Made by a program: the position numbers and the translations under genes. A stretch of DNA of 64,000 nt, from the NCBI GenBank assembly GCA_013399305.1, contig VXAI01000139.1, positions 1,624,539 to 1,688,538 on the forward strand. Direction: 5' to 3'. The notes under the pieces were generated by a model. It was not told where the DNA came from. It searched no databases and saw only the letters and a program-made list of their open reading frames with translations. This document shows positions 13,501-25,724 of the stretch, piece by piece. Position 1 is the stretch's first letter. Each line of letters starts with the position of its first letter. Origin of the DNA: Rostratula benghalensis (Eukaryota; Chordata; Aves; Charadriiformes; Rostratulidae).

Positions 13501-16373
13501 TTTTTTTTTATTTACTTTTCTAACAAACAGTTGGGTACTTCTTTAGCCAACCTGAACCCTCATTGAAGCATTACATTGAAGCAGAGGTTTGTCCTGGCCA
13601 GTGACTGTACCAAGGAGCTCAAGAGGCATTGACATGTCTCCTCACCTGAGGGTCACAACCTCCTGGGAGTCCACCGAGTATTTTTAATATGAAGTTTTCC
13701 AAGACATATATAGCTGTATGACCCCGTGTAAGTGCTATAGTGGCCTGAACCATTCCTTTGAACTTTCCTCTGGACTATTAATACCACATGCTTCTTCACA
13801 CTCACCTGGCCCAAACACTGTGCATGCCAGAATGATGCCTGAGATTGAGGAGATGGATACAGGATGTTTCCGATTCCCTGGCAGCAGTGAAAACTTAAAA
13901 TTAAATCAGATACTAATTCATTGTTTTTTCTGCCTTTGAAAGCAGCTCTCACAAGGAATTTCATCACAAGAAAGTCAAGCCACAAATGAGCTTATATGAC
14001 CAGAACCAACCACAAATGGTTTACAGTTCTGGTTGTTATTTAATGAAATATGTGAACCAGTATTAAGCTTTTAAAGGGATTTTCATGAGGCTTTATGACA
14101 TGTCTTTTTAATTTTTAATGGTGATTTTAAAAATGTGACAGATTCCAGAGTTATGTGACCCCCCACATACACACCTGTACCTAACTTCACCACTTTTCTG
14201 TTTCAATACACCCTATCTTTTTGTTTCATGTGCAACTTTTGGCATGCAGATGACCATATCCACAAACCACTTTATTTTGTGATGTAGAGCCACAAAGTCT
14301 CCAAAAGTCAAGTGTGTTGCTGCTGAGAAACATGTTAGAAGCAGCAAAACTGTTACATTTTTATGACATGAAATAAAAACATGAGGACAAAAAAACTGAG
14401 ATACTACCTCAAATAAAAGACCCATTGTCTTTTTCCAACACTGGCTAAGAACAGGTGTATTGGAAGGACTACAAGAACATAGCAAGAACATAGCTGGCAT
14501 ATGAAGATATAGTCCCAGGTTCCTTTCCAATGCTGTGACATTTTGCCTTTCAGAAATTTCCTACACCAGAGGTGTTTTCTCTGCATTTAGTATCTACAGG
14601 CAGGCTCTTCTTCCATTAATTTGTCTAGCTGCTTTTTGAACACTAAGTTAGGTATCTGAATCAAAAGTTTTGTTTGTTTATAATAGCTAATCTGAGGGCA
14701 GCAGCTAAGAAAACAAAACGTATAATAGATCTCATTATTGATGCACTCGACTTCCAGGAAAACCAAACAAAAATGAACTGTGCCAAAAAATAAGCATTTC
14801 TCAAAGAGCTAACACTTATACATTTAAATAAGATGCAAATAACAAGACCCTTTTCTGTAGGTCCTACTGGCAATTTCCAATAATAGTCCTTGGGCTTAAT
14901 GAGGGAAAGGATGGGGAGGAAACACAACCAAAAACAAAAAACAAAACAAAACCCACCACCCCAACTGAAAATTCTAATTGTAGACAGTTTGGGGTTTTTT
15001 TCAATTTTCAACAAAAAAGCATCCCATTTCAATCAGCACTACCAATCTCTGTCCCATTGCACAAAAATATTCCATAGAAATGAAGGTTGTGAGAAATATA
15101 ATAACATTTCACATTTCCTGACCTTTCTTTGTTGTTTGTTGAACTCATGGTTCCAAGATAAGAAATTTTGTGTGGATCCCCAGAACCCACGTAATTGCTG
15201 ATTTCTCCCAGGACAGCCACTGTACCACTGAAATGCAATGAAATGGCCAAGGACAGCTGAGTATCTGGCATGGTTGGGCTCCACAATTTTTACCTCACAA
15301 ATGCTGTTCAGCCCAAACAAAGTTAATTTATGCCTGAAAATACCTCCTTCTGATTGCTTTCCACTGCCAGAAACTCTCTGATCAGTAAGTCTGCATGCAA
15401 TATATTTTCTCTTGGTCTGTATTTAACCACAGCAGCATATTTCTACGGGAACATCACTATGTTTTATAGATGTGCTGATGCTTCCACAAGCTTTTCTCAT
15501 TATTGCTTCCAAAAGCTTATGGTCAGAGCCAACCACAGCTTTTCCTGTGCGAGCACTCACAGCTAGACATAGACAGATGTCGCTGTATGGTATGGAATAC
15601 ATCCTTTCCAATCTGTGCATTGTTTACTTTTGCAAATGCAAGACTTCTGAGGGAATAAACAACTGGTTTCTCCCTTTTGCAGCTGTATAACTCCAAGACT
15701 TTGCACAGATGCATCCTTTACATCTCCTTTCAAATGAATTGGCAAACCTTGAAGGGAACCTTTTGGCATCTCTGAATCATAATGAAATACTTCTTTTATA
15801 GACATCCCTCTTTCCAATGACTTTAAAAATTGTTGTCTTTGATCACACACACGGTACAGACATAAACTTAAGGTAAGATTTTTCAATGAATTCCACATTC
15901 AAGGAAAGAGGCCATCTGAAGAGCCAACTGAGCCTTGGACCCTGGCTTTGGAAAACAAAAGTAAGCTTTTTACATTATATTAATGTTATATTTTATTATA
16001 TTATATCTTAATACAGGAAGAGTTATAGATTCAACTTATACCCTCAGCTCCCTGGAAATTCTGTTAAAGGATCAAGCCAGTACATAACATCTCAGTGAGA
16101 CTGTTTTTCTTTATATTATAATTACATTACATTCTTATTCAATGCTTTCTTTAAAATCTTTATCTTGTTGGTCGAGCTGTCATTGTTTGGAAGACATTAG
16201 TTTATTGGTTTTGCTTTTGAAGCAAGACACATTGGAGAATTAGTTTGTTTTATTATGCTACAAGATGTCTTTTCATGAATAACTGTTGCTGCCTTTGCTG
16301 CACAGCCTCTCCTGCAGGACCTGTGCCACATGATTATCTGTTATAGATTTATATTTATTTCATTTGTCCACAG

Positions 16374-17048
16374 AGTTGAGAGCAGCTCTGTGGAAAAAGA
16401 CCTTGGAGTCCTGGTGAACAGCAGGATGACCATGAGCCAGCGATGTGCCCTTTTGGCCAAGAAGACCAATGGCATCCTATGGAGAATCAGGAATAGTGTG
16501 GCCAGCAGGTCAAGGAAGGTCATCCTCCCACTGTGCTCTGCCCTGGCGAAGCCACATCTAGAGTGTTCAGTTCTGGACACCCCAGTTCAAGAAGGACAGG
16601 GAACTGCTGAAGAGGGTACAGCAGAGGGCTACAAAGATGATTAGGGGCCTGGAGCATCTCTCTTACAAGGAAAGGCTTGAGGGACTCGGGCCTTTTTAGT
16701 CTGGAGAAGGCTGAGGGAGGATCTGATCAACACCTATAAATACTTGAAGGGTGGGTGTTAAGAGGATGGGGCTAGTCCTTTTTCAGTGATGCCCAGTGAC
16801 AGGACAAGAGGTAACAGGCACAAACTGGAACATAAAACATTCCATCTAAACATGAGGAGGCAATTCTTCACTTTGAGGGAGGCAGAGTACTGGAACAGGC
16901 TGCCCGGAGAGGTGGTGGAGTCTCTGTCTCTGGAGACATTCAAAACTGGTTCCTGTGCAATGTGCTCTAGGTGAACCTGCTTTGGCAGAGGGGTTGAACT
17001 AGAAGATCTCCAGAGGTCCCTTCCAACCCCATATCATTCTGTGATTTT
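16374..17048 (+). mobile_element. CR1 LINE, 5'-truncated copy
   Basis: A second CR1 3' fragment, of a different subfamily from the copy at 2178. It starts with the VEKDLGVLVNSRMTMSQ region (about 16390-16440) and continues through ILWRIRNSVASRSRKVILPLCSALAKPHLE to about 16560. After frameshifts it resumes at [41 protein letters not shown] (16797-16920). The 3' UTR contains the TTGAACTAGAAGATCTCCAGAGG stretch and CCCTTCCAACCCC, and ends with a single good octamer, ATTCTGTG, plus a decayed one at about 17035-17048. Frame breaks make it inactive. The [18 protein letters not shown] variant resembles the nested antisense copy at 26439-26716. Confidence 0.92.
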
Positions 17049-20000
17049 GGCAAGCAGGAATTGCCATTGAACTTCCATGGTCTTAAAGTTAACTTCCTGT
17101 TTCTTCTTTGTTTTCTTTTGCTTTTGATGCCTCTTAGTGTCTGAACAGCATGTTCCTGTGGAGTGACATGCAATTAGATGAGGAACCTCCAAAATATTCA
17201 TAAGGGCATTTCTGCAAACAACTGCTTGAAGCAGGACTGAAACAAGTAGGTTTCCCAATGAATTAAACACTAATTTTTGTGTAAGATCCCATCACTACTT
17301 CTAAGCATGATCCTGAGCCTCATAAAGACCATCTGTGACAAGGCAGAAAGCTGATTGCTCAGCTACCTTCTTTCAGTGAAGGTCTTGCTGGTGGAAATAT
17401 TTCAGCTGCTCTACCTGGCAGCAACGGTTAACACACAGCATGGAGGGAAAAAAGTGCCACTTGTGGGGATGGCAGCATGGCTCATCCTCCCCATCAGCTC
17501 CTGATCAGCAGTAAAATCTGTAAATCCTTTAGGAAGTAAGTCTTGACCAGCTGAAAGGACTCTCAACACAGCCCAGGGTGGGGACAGCATCTCAAAGTGT
17601 TATGGTTCATCTGTACAATCTCCTTGGAAACTTCTATCATAGGCAAGGGTGTTGTTCCACCCAGAAATCTTTCTCTTCTCATGTCCATGGCAGGCGATCT
17701 TCGTCCATGTCCCTTTACAGCCTTTGATCCCCACCAGAGGGGTTAGGAGTCAGCAGGAGAACATCTGGTACTTTACAGGTTCAGTGGATAATACTTGACC
17801 TCAAGCGCCCTCAGGGCTCACAGCTGAGGAAGACCTTGGGGAACATGGCCAATGTCACATTAGAGCTTGTTCGAGGTCAGGGAGGCCAGAAATAGTAGCT
17901 GACTCTAGCTGTGGCATGGAAACTTGTCCCAGACTTCAGCAGAAGGGTAAACAAGATACCCAGAAATGGTGGAATTTGGGGAATTTTCAGCCAATTTGGT
18001 GCTATTCTCCTTTTTTTTTTTCTGTGAAATTTTTCTACCACAAACCCTCACCTAAGCACCTGAATTAGGGAATAGGTTACACTGCTTGCCTAATTAATAA
18101 GTGTAATCTAACTACAAGACAGAGTGTATTCACCACTGCAACCGAAGAGATTAGTTTTGAAAATGTTACCCGTACAGATAAATTCTATTTCAGGATATTT
18201 GAAAACACCCATGGGAAAAAGATAAGCAAGCATATGTCACAGGATGTGGAAAAAACCCACCACATTTCATCCAAACTGCCTGTTGGGCACAGAGTATTGC
18301 AACTCATCATCTTCCTAAGGTAATGGGTTTTTAAGTTTTCCCACACAACCACAATGGAGCAGTCTGTGCAGTTTTACACAGAACCCCAGTTGGTATAAGA
18401 TGGTGTGATCTTCAACAACTCTGTTTCTGTTAATGGAGGATTTGGCCCAAGGTGTTAAAATATTTACTGCAGAGAGACTCACAGATCTCTTACAATTACA
18501 TTTTTTCTACTGATCAAACCTCTTACTGTTCCCAGTGCCTTAATTACAAAACTTGGATTTATTCCAGGAAGAGACAAACATCAGTAGACAGATGGGTGAA
18601 AAAAAGAAAAAAATAACATTTCCCTGGAGAAATGACACAGAAGAACTCATTTAACAATAACCAGAATTAAGCAAAGATTAAGATGTTCAGATATCATTGT
18701 TCAACAGACACACTAGAAAGGGTCACAAGCCATGTTAGATCTCTGTACTGGGCTGGTCCCTGGTGTCTGCTCACTCAGGCTGCTCTTGCCCAGGATCCAG
18801 TAACTCTTTTTACTGGACCTTTTGCAGTCCTTACATGGATTGTTCAAAGGCCTGGTACAACACACCATTGGGAATTTTTTCTTGTAATTCCAGCTGAGGT
18901 TTTACCTTCTGATCATCACAACTTTGGCTTTAAAAACTTTGTGACCTGCAGGTTGGAGTTCTGCTACATTATAGGAGTTTACTAATCTTCTTGCAATAAT
19001 TTGTTCCATTTTTCAGCTGAGGATGGAAATTAAACTAAAAGTAAAATTCAGGTAACTCATATTAATCAACACGACTTTAAGGCCACATTAAGGGCCACAT
19101 CGATCTTTCCTGTAAACTAAAGTCCAGCAGGCAAAAAAGCATCCAGGAATTTTGCAAAGCAGAGTTCCCACTGGACCTTTCTTTCAGTGGCGAGAGTGTT
19201 TAGGGTACATGAACAAGAGCACCAGGAAATCTGTTGCAAGTCTTTTCTTGGATGTGTACCACCACACACGTGGCTGATGGAGAAGAGCTTTCCATAAAGA
19301 CCTCCCATGCATGCTCTAAAATCCCTAACCTAAACAAAACACTGATCTGCCCACACTTCTCCTGCCCAAAGAGAGGCTGAGAGCATAAATTGTAGATAGG
19401 CGATAGTTGGGTTATTTGCTGTATCTCTGCAAGGTGCTTAGAGATGGGAAGGATGTGCCAAGCTTGTAAACAGTATGTTGGCTGCTTTGGGCAATGTGGT
19501 ATGGGATATATTCCAACTGGTGGCTTTCAGTTTGCTGCCCAGGGCCTGTAGATTAATTTTTTAAGGGACCACAAAAGGCAGAAAGAGAATAAGACTAACA
19601 TCAGAGCATTTAAATGCACTTTCACAGAAAAACTGTAGGAATCTGCATACAAAAAAGTGCAGAAAAAAACCCTATACTGAAAGGCAGTGTGGAAGTGTTG
19701 CCTATCTTGACACCAAATCCCTGAAAAAAAACTGATGGAGGGAAGATGAGAGTGTGTTGCTCTGCAGTCTCATCTTTTCTGCTTGCCTGCCTGCCCCTTC
19801 CCAGGGGAACTATCCATCCAAACTCAGTAATCCAAAAGGAAGCACAGCGTGAATCTTACCAAGACCCCAAGCACCAGCCAAGAACACGATGTGCATGTAG
19901 AAAACAGGGACTGAGAGGGAAAAATCCCACTGTACAGTCATCACTGGACAGGCAGTGTCAAGAGTTCAGTTCAGTTGTATGAACTGGTTGTTAGGAGACT

Positions 20001-20326
20001 TGCCAAATAGTACACAAGGCAATGATTTCACTGCTAAATTGGTCAGTCTCTTCAGTGTAAAGTAATTAACCAAATCTGGACCCCCAATCCTGCACAGCAA
20101 CCAAGCTTGCCTCTCCCTGAGTTAATTTGGTTAGTACAAAACTGTAAATCACATTTCCTGGAAGAATAGAGGAAACTGCACACCTTGCTCAGCATAAATG
20201 AGAAAGCAAACAAAATTTAAATACAGATGGTTTGAAGACACTGCATTGGAGCCATTTTTTTCAGAAATCAGACTTAACTCTAAAACCATCTGGAACTTTA
20301 AAATGAGCATAGATTTCCCAGTTACA

Positions 20327-20361
20327 TCATTACAGTTTTAAAAGTCATTACAGTTTTAAAA
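20327..20361 (+). repeat. 18-bp-period tandem duplication
   Basis: TCATTACAGTTTTAAAA occurs at 20327 and again at 20345, separated by one base. Confidence 0.9.
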
Positions 20362-22802
20362 ATAGTCCTTTTCATAAGAGGAAAAACAACTTACCTGCAT
20401 TATTAGTCGTATTACTAAACCGCTCAGGAGCCTTAGCTGTGAACAGCAACCACCATCGGCAAGGCTCTGTACAAATAACATAGATAATTATCTTTTGACC
20501 TGTTTTTGACATTTATAGAATTTGACCCAACTTTAGCCCAGGAGGAACACAAAAGAAACCAGTGAAATGACACCCTGGATCATTTTAGCCCTCCAGCCCC
20601 CCACCCCCCTCAAATTTTCAGTCAATATTCATTTATTTTCTTAGATAAATTTCCCCTTTCCACTTTTTAAACACATTCTGGCTCAGGCACTGCTCTTCAT
20701 CCTTTGAATACACTCTAGAATTTACTTTTAAAATATTGCCTGTCCAGTGCTCCCTCTTGGTCTTCCCATTGATACCAACTCTTTCAAAGAGAGTAAAAAT
20801 GAAGCAAAGCCTTAGTCCCAGCAAACAGCTTGCTGCCTGCCTTCAGGAGGAATCTAGTGGATTTCTACCCCCTGGTAAAAGGGAGAACTCCAGCTTTCAT
20901 GCTCTTTATAGGTTATTATTGGGGTGTGCATTTCCATGCCTCCACAAAGCTGAAGAGAAATGTCCCTTCAGTTTCCTCTGTAGATTGCCAATTGTATACC
21001 ATATGTATGTTCCTGAGCCAGTCTGAGTGAGCCAGCAACCTACTAGCTGAGGTTATGGATGGCCTCACTCTACGATTAGAAACATCCCTTAATTAAGGTT
21101 TTTTTTTAAAAAAATTAATTCTATGAAATGGGACAATTGAAAAAAAAAAGCTTTTCCTCCCATCCCTTTCATTGCCTTAGGATCTGGGCAGAGATTCTCT
21201 CCCATGTAGGAAAGATTACATATATTCCATTTTTTTCAAGACCCTCTTTCATAAAGTGTAATTTGCTCAATCTCTGCTCCTTCTGTGTGGTCAGTGTCAA
21301 TTTGTCACCTTCAAATAAAGCTCCATAGCTGATTTCTATTATTCATTTGATATTTCTTATTATCAGGGACAGGTCCTTTCTTGAGTCCTTTGAGAAGTGT
21401 TGCACCACTAAATTAGCGAGGTCAGATACCAAAACAGAGGAGTCTCTGCACCATAAGCTGTTCAACATCCCTAGGGTATGCCTAAAATTCCAGTCATGCT
21501 GGTGCCACCATGGTAACATTGCTGTTATTGCCCATTTTCACCTCACTTTTATTTAGGATGCAAGATGATGTTTCCTCAGTCAGGGCCATTTCATCAGCCA
21601 CAAATGAAAGCAAAAAAGTGACTGTTTATGTCTTGCAAGGTATCTTCACGGCTATGGCTTGCTGAAAGCTGAAAAGACCTTGCTATAATCACAGTCATTC
21701 CTAATCGCAGGGACCTTCACTTCTTCTCCATTTCCAGGGAACAAAGGACATGAGTACTGAGGCCAATAACCCTGCTCCCACTTAAAACAGAGGACTAATT
21801 TTTCTGGTGTTACCCAGAAAAGGGTCACTTCCCCAAGAATGAAGGTGAGTATATTTTGTAGCTGACCTCCAACCATTTACTGCACACCAGTATAATGATA
21901 GGCTTTTCCAAAGGACTTTCCTTTCTTAATATTTCCAGTGACCTTACAGACAAATCTTCCACTTTAAAGTACTTTTTAAGAGAGAAAAAGGGTATACCTC
22001 CACAATGAGGTGCAGTCTCTCCTGTGAGGCTCCCTTATATTGTCTGTGATATGCTGTGAACTTGGCTGCAGTTTCTGTTCATTACGTCTGCAGATACTTG
22101 ACAGAGTACTCTCAGTAATGGAAATATTTGGAAACTGGGATTTTTGACCATCACATTTTTCAGCTGACTTAATTTCTGCTGACAAAATACTGAAGGAATG
22201 AAGAAGAGATCTGTTTTAAATAATCAGGGTATTTGACTTGGGAACACGATGCAGCTGCCTTAGTATTGAGAAAAAGAGTAATTATTTTTAAATGCTTTTG
22301 TCTGTAGAGCAAAAAACCACTGCAGAAAGGCAGAGAGGAAAGAAAGCTACTTACCATCTGCAACATTTACTTAAAACTTGTGATGTGAAGGAAATAAGGT
22401 GATGGCAGAATTAAAAGTGGAATTGAATTAGGTAACCTTGATCATCCCTTTGCATAGGTTTACACTCTTTATTGTCAGTTCCCCTCCAATGACATATGTA
22501 GGCACGGTGACCCGACAAGCTCTGAAACGCTCTCAGGAGAGGAGCTCTAGAGTGGCAGACAGTTCCTTATACCTTATTAAATGCAAAGCAGAGGTAGCCC
22601 AAAGTGGACTGGCAGGGTGCCTGTAGTTCCAGGGGCACCAGGGTGGGCCAGAGGCTGGAGACAAGACAGACAGAGGAAGGGTGGCCAAGAGGACAGGACA
22701 TGGGAGTCAGCTGTCATGGTGGAAGTGCTGACTGCTTGGGAGGCAGATGGGTGAGGAGAGAGATGGATTCTCAACTCACATAAATCATCTCATATCCACC
22801 AG

Positions 22803-22912
22803 CTTCAGTACAACCTCCTTATCAGGCTGCTTTAAACCAGGTGAGGACCTGGCCCCAAGTATTCTTCCACACATGACACAGGAGGGCAGATTTACAAGCA
22901 ATACCAAGAACA
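22803..22912 (+). repeat. Left arm of a 110-bp inverted repeat pair
   Basis: This 110-bp stretch recurs in reverse complement at 24920-25029 with only two mismatches by my hand alignment. It runs from CTTCAGTACAACC to CCAAGAACA. Homology stops sharply on both sides of each copy, and the 2.0-kb spacer shows no recognisable coding sequence. No target-site duplication is visible outside the pair. The element is not CR1 and I do not recognise the family. It may be two copies of a dispersed repeat (for example part of an LTR) in opposite orientation, or a local inverted duplication. Confidence 0.85.
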
Positions 22913-24919
22913 TGACAGACACACTCCATCCACAGCTTCTCCAGGGGCTGTACCAAGAAAGCCGTCTGTCTGTCATACAAAACTGTGCTGCAACGCAACA
23001 TGGAATAGCAAATAATACTGTTATATTCTTCAGAAAAGTAGTATGAAAGCAGATACAAGCTCCTTTCTGTTTGCTGTAGTAAATAAGAAAAATGGAATCC
23101 AGGTTCTACTATGAGATGGAAGACTTTTCCTGTGTTTTTTGTCTCTAGACAGATAAAACTGAAAATAGCAATTGGAAATAGCAATGTCTTTCCAATGGCT
23201 TTCTTCCCTGTGTATGCAGTAACCCAACACACTGCAATATGTACTGTAGTTAACAATGTTAATGTTAACTTTTACTCTAAAAAGGTAATGTCAAATTAAG
23301 GAGTTGATCCTGTTAACACTTAAATATGCCCCCAACTTCAGGAATTCAGTCATCCCTTTTTTTCCTTTAGTGTATCGGTTTGTATGCCAGGCACAGGACC
23401 TACTTTCACAGCAAGGGTATAAGGTCGAGCTACAATCTTACACTGTAAAGTGAGGAACTTTCTTCAACTCAAGAACAACCACAATACCTTCATAACACCT
23501 GCTCAGTCTTAAATAAACAAATATTTAATGTGATGTTACACGTCATTTGTTAGAAAGTAAAAATCATTATCACCAGAATGATGGGATTTCCCTGAACTTT
23601 TATTTTCAAAGCTGTGAGAAACAGACACAGTAAACACAGATCCAAACTAGCAATAGTACACTTGTATTTAAACATTATTTTTCTTAAATGCAAAGGCAGG
23701 CAAAGGGAAAATTATAAAATTATTAATGATACAGGTGTCTTCTGGATTCTCTGTTTTTTTGCCTTGCATTCTTATGTTCTTAATAATAAAAAGGATATAG
23801 TTAGCAGCAACAAGAACAGATTAGTTTTCTTAAGGGATCATTGTGCCTAACGTGGCTTATAGAGAAAGTTTACATAAGCATCATATCACAGTATCTAATC
23901 CACCAAAATAGGTCCATAAAGCAATGCCAAAAAAAAAGAAAAACTTTTAAAAATAATCTGTTTGGTAAGTTAATTCATTTTTTATTAATATACAGAGTCC
24001 TTTCCTTTTTTGTGAACACCAGGGACTAAGATGGATATGACCAAAACTACATGTTGCACATTGGCCTTTCAGTTCTTTCAGGCCATCAGTGCATGCTGGA
24101 AAAGGCAAGTATGGTTTTTCCACTCCGAGAGATGGACATCTGTGCACCCAGTCAACATTGAGCTTCTACCAAAATATCAGGAGCCAAATACCCAAATGCT
24201 TTGTGCTTTTTCACCAGCGATACTCCTAGTTTGTGCAGTTCTTGTCTGACAGCTGCTTTTCTGTCTGCAGCTCCTCCTGCCCAAGCCACCACTGCTGCCA
24301 CACACCCTCTGCAGAGGTGGGACAGCGCTGCTTGCATGGCCTCTCCCTGATGCTTTGTTATCGCTCTAAATGTTCAGGTCCCATTGCTGCTGTTGTTTCT
24401 GATTAATCCTCAGGATGACTCAGAATAGTTGTCATAATGCAATGTCATTTTGCCACTTCTTCATACAAAATGACTTGTGTTGCATACCAGGAGGGTAAAC
24501 AGAGTACCTCACTTGTTTAAAAGTGGAAAATGAGAATCTGGGAAGCCATTAAACTGTCAGTCCAGAGTCTAGTACAAATTATTAAACAATGTGTTTCTAA
24601 GCACCAGAGAATAATAAAGTGATTTTAAAAAGCCAAAGTAGATGTGTTGAGAAAATATTATGCCAAACCCAAACTCATTTCCCTCTTTGGCAGGATAACT
24701 GGGAAATGAAAAAGTGGTAGATGTTGGATGCCTTGATTTCAGTCATAAGAAAGTAGGAAAGCTGTTTCCCAGGAGCACCTACCTGCAAAAACATGTCCCA
24801 AAATGTTAACCTTAGTCTGACAGCACATGTTGCCATTGGGTTCCTGAAGTGGCCTGTCCTGTTCAATCGTTAAAACTGTTTCCTTGTTAACACTGGAAAG
24901 TAAAGACAAACACACTCCG

Positions 24920-25029
24920 TGTTCTTGGTGTTGCTTGTAAATCTGCCCTCCTCTGTCATGTGTGGAAGAATACTTGGGGCCAGGTCCTCACCTGGTTTAA
25001 AGCAGCCTGATAAGGAGGTTGTACTGAAG
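24920..25029 (-). repeat. Right arm of the 110-bp inverted repeat pair
   Basis: This is the reverse-complement partner of 22803-22912, about 98 percent identical by eye. Differences are one C/G change in the ACACAG/ACAGAG segment and one T/C change in AATACC/AACACC. Beyond the shared block, the DNA at 25030-25290 has no counterpart on the left side. It contains CCTATAAAAATG near 25242-25253 that could be a TATA-like element, so this copy may be part of a longer LTR-like repeat that the left copy lacks. That reading is speculative. Confidence 0.83.
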
Positions 25030-25724
25030 GTGAACATGCAGGTGGCCTCAATTAAGAGAGTCATACCCACCAGGGAGGGAAGGACATGAGTGTGATGTCA
25101 GCTCAAGGAGAGACCACAGACCATAACAAGCTGTGATTGGGCAGGGAGCACAAAACATGATGCTCATGAGGAAGTGAATGGACTCCCTTACCATATTTAC
25201 AGAGCTATGCCAGACCAATGGTACATCATGAAGTACATACCCCTATAAAAATGTCTTCTACATGTCAAGGTGTAAATTAGGGTTAGCTGTCAACCTAACC
25301 TAATTTGAGATTAATTAGTGACCTAGGTTGCCATTGACTAGTTTCTCTGGCATGTGCTGAAAAGGAAACATCTATTGAAAATAAAAACAAAGATATCTAA
25401 TATTTGACTGTCACTAAGATCTTATTTAATTTAGATAATATGTCCACAGCCCTGTTCCATGCTGTTATTTATTTCAGAAAAAAAACCAGCAATAAATATA
25501 TGACTATATGTTTAAGGAAAGCAATAGCAGCTGGTAACAAGTGAGCTCTGTTTTCCTGTTATTTGCTGTTGTACAGAGGTATTGATAAGAAAGCTAGAGT
25601 GAAGATGCACATTTCTCTCCATCTGCTTTATTTATTATATCACAGTAAGGCACAACATGAAAGGTCCCCATAGAGTCAAGCGGAGAAAATATAACTACGT
25701 GTGAGATAAGAAAGAAATTTAACT

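Larger units (their letters stand above)
3691..16373. other. Intergenic, no gene recognised
   Basis: This is 12.7 kb of ordinary-looking AT-leaning DNA between the solo LTR and the next CR1. It holds the small repeats at 5304, 5778, 10481 and 10547, short A/T runs near 13288-13301 and 13498-13510, and an AT-rich patch near 15972-16012. Open frames are up to about 126 codons, overlap on both strands and show no conserved motif. Confidence 0.6.
17049..25724. other. Intergenic, inverted repeat pair but no gene recognised
   Basis: Apart from the 110-bp inverted repeat arms and the tandem duplication at 20327, nothing is recognised. The longest open frame (144 codons, minus strand, 22822-23256) partly translates the left repeat arm and is not credible as a gene. 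Segment 25030-25290 has an LTR-like look (CCTATAAAAATG) but was not identified. Confidence 0.6.

Noticed and set aside
22822..23256. 144-codon open frame on the minus strand
   Set aside because: Its C-terminal part is a translation of the 110-bp repeat arm and the rest has no recognisable motif. Not a credible gene.
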